From contig CAMDOM010000004.1 in the NCBI GenBank assembly GCA_945903645.1, positions 1 through 64,000 on the forward strand: a stretch of 64,000 nt of DNA, in the 5' to 3' direction. The stretch is from Chryseobacterium gleum. Lineage in GTDB: Bacteria; Bacteroidota; Bacteroidia; UBA10329. The translations under genes and the position numbers were made by a program. The notes under the pieces are model-generated. The model did no database searches. It had not been told where the DNA came from and worked only from the letters and a program-made list of their open reading frames with translations. Every line of letters begins with the position of its first letter. Position 1 is the first letter of the stretch. Below, in pieces: positions 1 through 7,839 of the stretch.

Positions 1-125
1 AAATCATCTTTAGAATAAAAGTTTTTTGTTCTAAATTGATTAAACACATCGAACCAATCAATATTAAGTTTAGTTGAATACTCGTTTAAATATTCAGCAG
101 TAAGTATTTTTAAATGTTTTCCCAT
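1..125 (-). CDS. Hypothetical protein, 3'-truncated by window edge
   Basis: An open reverse-strand frame begins at ATG 125 and runs off the left edge of the window. About 41 codons are visible, starting MGKHLKILTAEYLNEYSTKL. Composition is polar and charged, with no signal peptide or membrane segment. The frame also stays open upstream of this ATG (a GTG lies some ten codons further), so the start is uncertain. The DNA is AT-rich compared with the genes that begin at 971. I do not recognise a family. Confidence 0.45.
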   Translation of the reverse strand, partial: MGKHLKILTAEYLNEYSTKLNIDWFDVFNQFRTKNFYSKDD

Positions 126-205
126 TCGATGATTTGATTTTAAAAGTGGCACAATAAATACATTGCACCACTTTTTGATTTAAAACTTTGTAATCGCACC
201 AGCTT

Positions 206-394
206 TTAGTAACGCCATTTTAGCAACTTTTCAGCTTCGGTTTTAGTTGTAAATGTACCGATAATTTCGCATCCAGACAGGCCTCCTTTAAACTGTAATT
301 CCATTCGTTTCATATCTGCACTAAACAGAATGTCAATCAGCGTGGAATGCTTTGTTGGTTTTGTTACAACCCAAAAATTTTGAACTTTACTCAT
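206..394 (-). CDS. Small hypothetical protein (62 aa)
   Basis: This 62-residue frame (MSKVQNFWVVTKPTKHST...) has the mixed charged and hydrophobic make-up of a small soluble domain. The C-terminal half ends in FTTKTEAEKLLKWRY, which reads as an amphipathic helix. There is no signal peptide. It lies on the same strand as the partial gene at the left edge and the 38-residue frame to its right, all in AT-rich DNA. The family is not recognised and the coding call rests on composition and an intact ATG-to-stop frame. Confidence 0.5.
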   Translation of the reverse strand: MSKVQNFWVVTKPTKHSTLIDILFSADMKRMELQFKGGLSGCEIIGTFTTKTEAEKLLKWRY

Positions 395-436
395 ATTAAT
401 ATAGTCGTTTTTCTATACCACGACAAAAGATTTTAG

Positions 437-553
437 TTAATAATTAAAACCACATTTGGAAATATGCCAGCCCATAACAACACCTAAAAGAAATGCGGAG
501 ATTGTGCAAGCTGCAAATGCTAAATTTTGGTTGTTACGCGAAATATTTTGCAT
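437..553 (-). CDS. Putative 38-aa membrane peptide
   Basis: A short reverse-strand frame encodes MQNISRNNQNLAFAACTISA followed by a hydrophobic stretch FLLGVVMGWHI and a short tail. It would form a single membrane-spanning helix. An AAAGGAA purine stretch lies about 8 nt before the ATG, which could serve as a ribosome site. It is on the same strand as the 62-residue frame downstream. At this length the frame could be chance; the hydrophobic segment and the purine stretch are the only support. Confidence 0.35.
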   Translation of the reverse strand: MQNISRNNQNLAFAACTISAFLLGVVMGWHISKCGFNY

Positions 554-970
554 TTGCAATTTCCTTTTGTACTTTTAATAAAGTTTTTCGGTTAATTTAT
601 TTTTGTGCTTTTAATTTCCGCACTTCTTTTAGCTGTAAAACGTTAGTCCTATTCCCAAAGTAAAAAGCCATTCATCCCGCGTTAAAAAATGGCGGGATAG
701 ATTTGGCATATAAAGCAACGTGTTTGCCTGTGGCGGTGGTTATTGCATCGCCATGTAGTCCCTCCCACCTATTTAACCAATTGAACCCGTTGTGCGCTTA
801 CCACAAGGTGAAGCTGCACTTGGGGTAGAAATGCTAACGAGATGCTGTAATCAACATACCCACACGCATAGCCCCAAAAAGGATATCGGGTATGCGCACC
901 CCCAACCCCATGGGCAAGCCCATGCCACCTCGCAGCCTTCGGCTGCCCACGCTTGCCGTATCTTCGCGGC
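554..970. other. Intergenic region upstream of uvrB with two hairpins
   Basis: No gene can be supported here; overlapping frames between 769 and 1075 are on both strands and resemble no known protein. Two inverted repeats are visible. ATCCCGC at 674-680 pairs with GCGGGAT at 692-698 across an 11-nt loop. GCAGCC at 932-937 pairs with GGCTGC at 941-946 across TTC. The second lies just before the uvrB promoter box. Base composition shifts from AT-rich to GC-richer at about 700-780. Confidence 0.6.
959..966 (+). promoter_or_regulatory. Bacteroidota -7 box of uvrB (TATCTTCG)
   Basis: TATCTTCG matches TAnnTTTG except for one T-to-C change. It ends 4 nt before the ATG at 971, so the expected transcription start falls at or next to the start codon. 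The TTG at 953, which would add six residues, lies upstream of and overlaps the promoter region and is not a credible start. Confidence 0.55.
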
Positions 971-3001
971 ATGGAGGAAGATAAGTTCCATTTGGTGTCG
1001 CCTTTTGAGCCCACAGGCGATCAGCCCGAGGCCATTCGGCAGTTGGTAGCGGGCATCGAGCGGGGCGATAGGCATCAGGTACTGCTAGGTGTAACGGGTT
1101 CGGGAAAAACCTTCACGATGGCCAATGTGGTAGCGCAGCTTAACCGACCTACGCTTATTCTAAGCCACAACAAAACCTTAGCAGCTCAGCTCTTTGGCGA
1201 GATGCGTCAGTTTTTCCCCAACAATGCGGTAGAATACTACGTATCGTACTACGATTATTATCAGCCCGAAGCTTATTTGCCTACGTCCGATACGTATATT
1301 GAAAAGGATTTGGCGGTGAACGATGAAATAGAAAAACACCGACTAAGCACCGCATCTACCCTACTTTCGGGCCGCAGAGATGTGCTGGTGGTAGCTTCCG
1401 TGTCGTGCATTTATGGCATAGGCAACCCGACAGACTTCAAAAAGAACGTTATAGCCCTAAAGGTGGGCCAACAAATAAGCCGCGAAAAACTGCTGCATCA
1501 ACTGGTAGCGTCCTTGTATTCGCGCAGCAATGTGTCGCTGGAACGTGGTCAGTTTCGCGTGAAAGGCGATGTGATAGACGTGTGGCTGGCCAATGCCGAC
1601 TATGGTTATCGCGTTTTCTTTTTTGGCAATGAGATTGAAGAATTGGAGCGCATAGACCCCAATTCAGGCTCAACGTTGGCTGTCCTCAAAAACGTGGTCA
1701 TTTATCCCGCCAACAACTTTGTCACCAGTCGCGACACGCTGACCGCCACCATTTGGCAAATACAGGAAGACATGGTGAAGCAGACCGACTATTTTAAAGA
1801 AATAGGAAAGCCGCTAGAAGCGAAACGCCTGCAAGAACGCACCGAATACGATATTGAAATGATGCGCGAATTGGGCTATTGCTCTGGCATCGAAAACTAT
1901 TCGCGCTATTTTGATGGACGAAAAGCTGGTACGCGGCCGTTCTGCTTGTTAGACTATTTCCCGGAGGATTATCTCATGTTTATAGACGAAAGTCATGTGA
2001 GTGTGTCGCAAATAGGTGCCATGTATGGTGGCGACCGCAGTCGCAAAACCAACTTGGTAGAATATGGCTTTCGCTTGCCCGCAGCCATGGACAATCGTCC
2101 CTTGAAGTTTGACGAATTTGAAGGACTAACCAACCAAGTGGTGTATGTATCTGCTACACCTGCCGACTACGAACTGGGCAAAACAGGAGGCGTTTTTGTA
2201 GAACAAGTAATCCGCCCTACAGGTTTGCTCGACCCCGTAATTGAGATTCGCCCGAGCATCAACCAAGTAGATGATTTGCTGGAAGAAGTGGACAAGACGG
2301 TGAAAAAGGGAGATCGCGTGTTGGTAACCACCCTCACCAAACGCATGAGCGAAGAACTGGCGAAATACATGACGCGTCTTTCCGTAAAATGCCGCTACAT
2401 CCACAGCGAGGTAGACACCGTGGAGCGCACCGAGATACTTCGCGATTTGCGCTTGGGCAATTTCGATGTGTTGATTGGCATTAACCTACTCCGCGAAGGC
2501 TTGGACTTGCCCGAAGTGAGTTTGGTAGCCATTTTAGATGCGGACAAAGAGGGATTCTTGCGATCGGAACGGTCGCTAACGCAAACGGCAGGACGCGCAG
2601 CACGCAACATAAACGGCAAGGTGATTATGTATGCCGATAAAATAACTCGCTCCATGCAAGCCACTATGGACGAAACCGACCGCAGGCGCGAAAAGCAAAT
2701 TGCCTACAATACCGAGCATGGCCTTGTGCCAACCGCACTCAAAAAGAGTCGTGAAGCCATCATGGAACAAACCACAGTGGCCGGCACCATGAAACGCAAA
2801 GCGAAATACGACATGCAAGGCACCCTAAATAGAGCTGCCGAGCAGGGATTGACCTACATGAGCGCTGACGAGTTGAAAGACCGCCTAGCCCAAACCCGCA
2901 AAGCCATGGAAAGTGCCGCAAAAGACCTCGACTTTGTGGAAGCTGCCAAGTTTCGTGACGAAATGCGCGAGTTGGAAAAAGCCTTGTCGGGAAAAGCGTA
3001 G
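971..3001 (+). CDS. uvrB: UvrABC system protein B (excinuclease helicase subunit)
   Basis: UvrB verifies damage in nucleotide excision repair. It receives DNA from UvrA, opens it with a limited helicase activity and recruits UvrC. The 676-residue protein has the family's usual length. Visible in order: the Walker A motif GVTGSGKT (about residues 40-47), the beta-hairpin YYDYYQPEAYLPTSDTYIEK that clamps DNA, the DESHVS motif II, motifs VYVSATP and TQTAGRAARN of the helicase C-terminal domain, and a C-terminal UVR motif (LDFVEAAKFRDEM) that contacts UvrC. ATG 971 is chosen because MEEDKFHLVSPFEPTGDQPEAI is the usual N-terminus and the upstream TTG falls in the promoter. No uvrA or uvrC is nearby. 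Confidence 0.97.
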   Translation: MEEDKFHLVSPFEPTGDQPEAIRQLVAGIERGDRHQVLLGVTGSGKTFTMANVVAQLNRPTLILSHNKTLAAQLFGEMRQFFPNNAVEYYVSYYDYYQPEAYLPTSDTYIEKDLAVNDEIEKHRLSTASTLLSGRRDVLVVASVSCIYGIGNPTDFKKNVIALKVGQQISREKLLHQLVASLYSRSNVSLERGQFRVKGDVIDVWLANADYGYRVFFFGNEIEELERIDPNSGSTLAVLKNVVIYPANNFVTSRDTLTATIWQIQEDMVKQTDYFKEIGKPLEAKRLQERTEYDIEMMRELGYCSGIENYSRYFDGRKAGTRPFCLLDYFPEDYLMFIDESHVSVSQIGAMYGGDRSRKTNLVEYGFRLPAAMDNRPLKFDEFEGLTNQVVYVSATPADYELGKTGGVFVEQVIRPTGLLDPVIEIRPSINQVDDLLEEVDKTVKKGDRVLVTTLTKRMSEELAKYMTRLSVKCRYIHSEVDTVERTEILRDLRLGNFDVLIGINLLREGLDLPEVSLVAILDADKEGFLRSERSLTQTAGRAARNINGKVIMYADKITRSMQATMDETDRRREKQIAYNTEHGLVPTALKKSREAIMEQTTVAGTMKRKAKYDMQGTLNRAAEQGLTYMSADELKDRLAQTRKAMESAAKDLDFVEAAKFRDEMRELEKALSGKA

Positions 3002-3084
3002 TACCTTACAACAATTCGAATACCACATTCCTAACGCTTTACTACTTACTTCTTATGCCTTAGTCCTTATCAATTAAGCCTTTT

Positions 3085-3750
3085 ATGCTTTCTGCCCTAC
3101 TCGGACTTCTTATCGGATTTATTGGTTCCATTCCACTTGCGGGCCCTATTGCACTACTTGTATTCAACAAGGGCATAGAAAAACGTTATTCCGAAGGCGT
3201 TGCAATTGCATTGGGGTCAGCCATATCCGAAGCGGTATATTGTGGTTTGGCTTTCTTCGGCTTCGACTATCTCTTTGCGCGCTATTTGTGGGTAGAGCCT
3301 TTGTCCAAATTGCTTGGTGCTGTGCTTATGGTGGTGCTTGGGTTGGTATTCATTTTATCTAAAGCCAAAAAACAAACCGACACCAAACAGCCCAAAATAG
3401 CAGTGAAATTTGGGGGACGATGGGTTTCTAGTTTCTTCTCTGGCCTAAGCATCGCAGCCATCAATCCGGTACTTATCGTTACGTGGTCGGGTGTGGCAGC
3501 TATTGTGTTTTCCGTTTTGGGAAACCTTACGCCCTTCGATATGATAGCCTTTTCTGCCATGGTTGGGTTGGGTATTTTCGCATGGTTTGGGGTAATGTTG
3601 CTGCTAATGAAACGCTTTCAGAGCAATTTCAAGCCCGAAACACTCGCCAAAACAGTCAAACTATTTGGTGGATTGCTCATAGCCCTTGGATTGTGGATGC
3701 TGTATGGCGGCATAATGGGCGCTATTGTTTGGGGAAAATCGCTCAGTTAA
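3085..3750 (+). CDS. LysE-family amino-acid exporter
   Basis: This 221-residue inner-membrane protein has about six hydrophobic segments. The N-terminal GFIGSIPLAGPIALLVFNKG, followed by an ALGSAISEAVYCGLAFFG helix, is typical of LysE/RhtB translocators, which export amino acids or similar small molecules. A polar linker (about residues 95-110, KAKKQTDTKQPK) separates the two halves. It starts 83 nt after uvrB and ends 45 nt before ribD. ribD has its own promoter, so co-transcription is possible but not required. The substrate cannot be read from sequence. Confidence 0.8.
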   Translation: MLSALLGLLIGFIGSIPLAGPIALLVFNKGIEKRYSEGVAIALGSAISEAVYCGLAFFGFDYLFARYLWVEPLSKLLGAVLMVVLGLVFILSKAKKQTDTKQPKIAVKFGGRWVSSFFSGLSIAAINPVLIVTWSGVAAIVFSVLGNLTPFDMIAFSAMVGLGIFAWFGVMLLLMKRFQSNFKPETLAKTVKLFGGLLIALGLWMLYGGIMGAIVWGKSLS

Positions 3751-3780
3751 CCCAACTAAAAATTGCCCACACCGCAAAGC

Positions 3781-3788
3781 TATCTTTG
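3781..3788 (+). promoter_or_regulatory. -7 box of ribD (TATCTTTG)
   Basis: This is a perfect TAnnTTTG match. It ends 6 nt before the GTG at 3795. That GTG gives VEPIQYMQRCLELAQLG, which matches the usual RibD N-terminus, so the transcript would have almost no leader. Confidence 0.65.
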
Positions 3789-3794
3789 CCACCC

Positions 3795-4835
3795 GTGGAA
3801 CCCATCCAATATATGCAGCGCTGCCTCGAATTGGCCCAATTGGGACAATGCAATGTGGCGCCAAATCCCGTGGTGGGGTGCGTTATTGTACACGATGGAA
3901 TTATAATTGGCGAAGGCTACCACGAACATTACGGCCAAGCTCACGCTGAGGTAAATGCCATTCGTTCGGTCAAGAATCAAGCGCTGCTGCCGCACTCCAC
4001 GCTGTTTGTGAGCCTAGAACCATGCACCCACTTTGGAAAAACTCCTCCGTGTGCCGACTTCATTCTAGAGCACCGCATTCCTGAAGTTTACATCGCTTGT
4101 AAAGATTCGTTTGCGCAAGTTGCTGGTCAAGGCATAGAAAAGTTGCGCAATGCAGGAGTCAAGGTGCAAGTGGGTTTGCTTGAAAATGAAGCACGAATTC
4201 TGAACAAGCGATTTTTCACCTTTCATGCCAAACAGCGGCCCTACATCATTCTAAAATGGGCCGAATCGCAAGATGGTTTTGTAGATGCCTCGCGAATTTC
4301 ACTAACCACGCCACCGCAATCCATAACGTGCGCATCCGCCAACGTACTTTCCCATCATTGGCGAAGCCAAGAAGCAGCAATTATGGTAGGCACTAGCACT
4401 GCAATGCTGGACAATCCTTCCCTCACCACACGTTTGGCCACAGGGCGAAATCCTACCCGAATAGTGATAGACCGCTATGCCCGTCTTCCCGCCACCCTCA
4501 GGCTGTTTAATGGCGAGGCCGATACCATCATCATCAATCAATCAAAAGATGCAGAAGAGGGCCGAAACCGTTGGATTCGCGTAGCTTCTGTAGATGACTT
4601 GAACAGCGTGTTACATGCCCTATGGCAAGCCAACATTCAATCCATTATTGTAGAAGGCGGGCCAACGTTGCATACCAGTTTTATAAGACAAGGCTTGTGG
4701 GATGAAGTGCGCAAATACGTCAGCCCAACATTATTGCATAGCGGAATTTCTTCTGCACATCTGCATGCCAATCCAATCGAAATTCAATCTATTGGTACAG
4801 ACAGCCTTTACATTTACAAGCAGCATAGCACATGA
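3795..4835 (+). CDS. ribD: Bifunctional riboflavin biosynthesis deaminase/reductase RibD
   Basis: RibD carries out two consecutive steps of riboflavin synthesis: deamination of the diaminopyrimidine and NADPH-dependent reduction of the ribosyl side chain. The N-terminal deaminase domain shows the zinc motif HAEVNAI and PCTHFGKTPPC. The C-terminal reductase domain shows ILKWAESQDGFVD and IVEGGPTLH. The frame is open far upstream, into the LysE-type gene, so the start must be chosen. GTG 3795 gives a 346-residue protein of normal length beginning M/VEPIQYMQRCLELAQLG, and it lies 6 nt after a perfect promoter box. ATG 3813 would remove conserved residues. The stop overlaps the next ATG (ATGA), so translation is probably coupled. 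Other rib genes are not in the window. Confidence 0.93.
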   Translation: MEPIQYMQRCLELAQLGQCNVAPNPVVGCVIVHDGIIIGEGYHEHYGQAHAEVNAIRSVKNQALLPHSTLFVSLEPCTHFGKTPPCADFILEHRIPEVYIACKDSFAQVAGQGIEKLRNAGVKVQVGLLENEARILNKRFFTFHAKQRPYIILKWAESQDGFVDASRISLTTPPQSITCASANVLSHHWRSQEAAIMVGTSTAMLDNPSLTTRLATGRNPTRIVIDRYARLPATLRLFNGEADTIIINQSKDAEEGRNRWIRVASVDDLNSVLHALWQANIQSIIVEGGPTLHTSFIRQGLWDEVRKYVSPTLLHSGISSAHLHANPIEIQSIGTDSLYIYKQHST

Positions 4836-5695
4836 TTGACCTAATTCTTTGCATCGTATCCACCACGCTGCTGTTCGTTATTCTCAAGTATTTCAATCAG
4901 TATAAGATTGAAAATCTGCAAGCCATCACGGTCAATTATGTGGTGGCGGGCACCTTAGGATTAATTCTTTCCGGACAGTCACTTCCCACCACAGCTGCAT
5001 TTGGCGAGCCGTGGTTTTGGGGTGCTGTAATTATGGGCGGCTTTTTCATCGTGATGTTTAGCCTCTTAGCGCTCTCAAGCCAACGCGTGGGCGTGGGCAT
5101 TACTTCTGTTGCCAATAAAATGTCGCTGGTGATTCCCGTGTTGGCTGGTGTTCTCTTTTTTGGAGAAACCCTTGGCGGACTCAAACTGCTTGGGGTGATA
5201 CTCGCGCTCATTTCCGTGGCCCTCGCCATTTGGCCCCAAAAAGAATCCCAATTCGACCCAAAAGACTTGTATTTGCCTGTGCTCATCTTTTTTGGCAGTG
5301 GAAGCCTAGACACCTTCCTCAACTACATGCGCGAATACCGCATGAAAGAGGAACATTTCGCCCATTTTTCGGCAATGCTCTTTTTTGTGGCCGCCACGTT
5401 TGGCATGGTGGCAATCTTATTCCGGAAATTCAAACACAAAACGGAGTTCGAACGCAAAAGCGTAATCGCGGGCATTGCATTGGGTGTGCCCAACTATTTC
5501 TCCATTTATTTCCTTCTCAAGGCATTGGATATTCCCAATTTAGAAAGCACCGTAATTTTTCCCATCGTTAATGTAGGCATTGTGCTACTTAGCTCTGTTC
5601 TGGCTTTTGTACTGTTTAACGAACGCCCATCACGGGTTAACCTCGCAGGGGTAGCGTTGGCGGCTTTATCCATATTTCTCATTTCGCGCGGATGA
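4832..5695 (+). CDS. DMT/EamA-family permease
   Basis: This 287-residue membrane protein has about ten hydrophobic segments in two EamA-like halves. The halves are linked around the polar KESQFDPKDL stretch, and TSVANKMSLVIPVLAGVLFFGE is a typical end-of-half motif. Members export or import diverse metabolites, and the substrate is unknown. The gene overlaps ribD by 4 nt (ATGA) and the next gene by 4 nt (ATGA), giving a tightly coupled three-gene unit. The position after ribD invites a guess at flavin or precursor transport, but nothing in the sequence shows this. Confidence 0.82.
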   Translation: MIDLILCIVSTTLLFVILKYFNQYKIENLQAITVNYVVAGTLGLILSGQSLPTTAAFGEPWFWGAVIMGGFFIVMFSLLALSSQRVGVGITSVANKMSLVIPVLAGVLFFGETLGGLKLLGVILALISVALAIWPQKESQFDPKDLYLPVLIFFGSGSLDTFLNYMREYRMKEEHFAHFSAMLFFVAATFGMVAILFRKFKHKTEFERKSVIAGIALGVPNYFSIYFLLKALDIPNLESTVIFPIVNVGIVLLSSVLAFVLFNERPSRVNLAGVALAALSIFLISRG

Positions 5696-7065
5696 AATCA
5701 TTCTTATTCTTTTCCATTCTCCTCCTCCCATTTTCAGCGTTAGCTCAACGCGGATTATCACTAAAAATGGAAACCAAACCAATTGGCAGCACCATTCGCT
5801 TTTCGCAGTTTCAAGGCGAAATGATTGTGCCTTTGGATAGCCTGAAGTATGACAATCAACCCGTAGTTAATTTTCGTGTAAAAGAATCCTTTCCAGACGG
5901 GCTATTTCTCCTCGAAATTGGCGGATTAGAATCATTTAAGTTGGTATTTGTTGGCAACGAAAAAATCGAAGCCTCTTTATACGAAAGCGGTTCGGGCATG
6001 GCATTTCGCACCATTGGTTCGAAAGAAAATGATGCGTTCAATGTGTTGCTCAACTTATCTCAGAATTACTCCCGCAGCATGGATTCACTTTCGCGCGGCA
6101 TGAATAGCCTTTCAGACTTTAACCCGCGCCACGATGCCATTTCCGACTCGCTTTCCGTGGCATATCATCGTATTGCGGTTGCTTACAACAATTCTATAGC
6201 ACTTATTCCAACGCTATTCCCAACCAGCTATGCTGCTCAAGTCTTGGTGCCATTAGACAAAATTCCAGTACGCGAAATGAAGCCCGAATGGTTGGCTACG
6301 TTCGATAATGACCCTGCATTCAATCACGTGCATTTCCTTGAATTTGTGCCGTGGCATGACCCGCGCATTATCACCAATCCATACCTCAGCAGCAAGGTGT
6401 TGGAGTATCTCTACAATTTCACAGAACGTTCGGAAGATGGTATCGAAAAGGCGATTGACTGCGTAATGACTCATCCTGAAATTCATCCGAAAGTAGAAGC
6501 ATTCTTGGTGGAATTGCTGGTAGATTTTTTTACCGAGAAAGGCGTGACGGAGTTTGTAGCTTACATGCAAGAAAAGTACCTCACCAACTGCAAAGCGCCT
6601 TTATCGCCCGAGTTGCAGGCAAAAATTGAAGCAGCAGTTCCAATTGCCAACGGAGAATCCATGCCCAATATTGCCTTACCTGATGGCGATGGAATGCTGG
6701 TGCCCTTATCTATGATGAAAGGTGATATAAACGTTATTGTGGTTTGGGCAAGTTCGTGTCCGCATTGCATGATTGAATTGCCAAAACTCAAAGCATTGTA
6801 CGACCATCTTGGTTCCAAGACAATGAACGTGTATGCCATATCGCTCGATACCGACCAAGGCGCTTGGATACAAGCCATTCGCCAAGAGAAATTGAATTGG
6901 ATAAATGTGAACGACATGCAAGGTTGGGATAGTCCAATTGTTCCTCAAATTGGTGTTTCGGGCACTCCAGCGCTGTTTCTGTTGGATGAAAACCTCAATT
7001 TGCTAGGACGCGCATCTTCCTTCGATCATTTGCAGAAGATTGTGAAGGAGATGATTGAACCGTAA
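5692..7065 (+). CDS. Exported thioredoxin-like protein with CPHC motif
   Basis: A signal peptide (MKSFLFFSILLLPFSALAQ) is followed by about 300 residues resembling the DUF4369/DUF5106-type regions of Bacteroidota thiol proteins. A C-terminal TlpA/AhpC-like thioredoxin domain then begins near residue 320 (SMPNIALPDGDGMLVPLS). The active-site sequence is VVWASSCPHCMIELPKL, and the cis-proline loop is VSGTPALFLLDE. The protein should act in the periplasm as a disulfide oxidoreductase; CPHC suits an oxidising or isomerising role, but the direction is a guess. It is the third gene of the overlapping ribD operon. A related protein with CGHC is at 49177-50625. Confidence 0.82.
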   Translation: MKSFLFFSILLLPFSALAQRGLSLKMETKPIGSTIRFSQFQGEMIVPLDSLKYDNQPVVNFRVKESFPDGLFLLEIGGLESFKLVFVGNEKIEASLYESGSGMAFRTIGSKENDAFNVLLNLSQNYSRSMDSLSRGMNSLSDFNPRHDAISDSLSVAYHRIAVAYNNSIALIPTLFPTSYAAQVLVPLDKIPVREMKPEWLATFDNDPAFNHVHFLEFVPWHDPRIITNPYLSSKVLEYLYNFTERSEDGIEKAIDCVMTHPEIHPKVEAFLVELLVDFFTEKGVTEFVAYMQEKYLTNCKAPLSPELQAKIEAAVPIANGESMPNIALPDGDGMLVPLSMMKGDINVIVVWASSCPHCMIELPKLKALYDHLGSKTMNVYAISLDTDQGAWIQAIRQEKLNWINVNDMQGWDSPIVPQIGVSGTPALFLLDENLNLLGRASSFDHLQKIVKEMIEP

Positions 7066-7116
7066 CTTTCACAAGCGATACAGACTTCATTTCCGAATCA
7101 CATTACATCCCATTTC

Positions 7117-7749
7117 ATGACTTCGATTGCAGAGATACTCCACAATCATTTCCCGAAAATTCAAGATTCGGATTTAATCAATGGCATTGTTGCTAATGGC
7201 AAACTTGAAACCATAGCCGAGGGCGACTACGTGATGGATATTGGAAGCATGATTAAAAGCATCCCAATGATTGTGAGTGGCACAGTGAAAGTGATGCGTG
7301 AAGACGAAGAAGGCAACGAACTTTTGCTGTATTACCTAAAAGCGGGCGAAACTTGTGCCATGTCGCTTACGTGCTGCATGGAAGGACGTAAAAGTGAAAT
7401 TCGCGCCATAGCCATTGAAAATGTGCAAATGATTGTGCTGCCAGTGCAGCTTATGGAGCAATGGATGGCCTTTCGCGATTGGCGGGCTTTTGTAATGAAT
7501 ACCTACGCAAAACGATTTGAGGAATTGCTCGAAACCATTGATAGCATTGCGTTTCAAAAGATGGATGAGCGATTGGAACACTACCTTCAAAACAAAGCCG
7601 AAAGTTTGGGTTCGCAGCTTTTGGGCATTTCGCACCAAGATATTGCACAGGATTTGAATACCTCGCGCGAAGTGGTTTCTCGCTTGCTAAAGCAAATGGA
7701 GAAACGCGGAAAACTGCACCTTGGAAGGAATAAAATAGAACTGCACTGA
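7117..7749 (+). CDS. Crp/Fnr-family transcription regulator
   Basis: The 210-residue protein has an N-terminal cyclic-nucleotide-binding-like beta-roll (GDYVMDIGSMIKSIPMIVSG; then LLLYYLKAGETCAMSLTCCM) and a C-terminal winged helix (ISHQDIAQDLNTSREVVSRL) that reads as a Crp-type recognition helix. Several cysteines lie in the sensor domain (ETCAMSLTCCM). There is no N-terminal Fnr cysteine cluster. Bacteroidota proteins of this kind often sense redox or nitrogen oxides, but no ligand can be assigned. It begins 51 nt after the thioredoxin-like gene and may respond to or control the same thiol functions. Confidence 0.87.
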   Translation: MTSIAEILHNHFPKIQDSDLINGIVANGKLETIAEGDYVMDIGSMIKSIPMIVSGTVKVMREDEEGNELLLYYLKAGETCAMSLTCCMEGRKSEIRAIAIENVQMIVLPVQLMEQWMAFRDWRAFVMNTYAKRFEELLETIDSIAFQKMDERLEHYLQNKAESLGSQLLGISHQDIAQDLNTSREVVSRLLKQMEKRGKLHLGRNKIELH

Positions 7750-7839
7750 ATTTCAATTAGAACCTTTTAAACGAAACGCACACCACGGTTGAATATTCAA
7801 CGCATGGATGTTTCTTTGTAGCGTATTACAACAGTCACT

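Noticed and set aside
769-1075. Overlapping frames of 74-85 codons on both strands upstream of uvrB
   Set aside because: They overlap each other and the uvrB start, have His/Cys/Trp-rich unnatural composition and lack family resemblance.
3483-3794. Upstream extension of ribD by 104 codons
   Set aside because: It lies inside the LysE-type gene in another frame and crosses a promoter box; the family N-terminus starts at GTG 3795.
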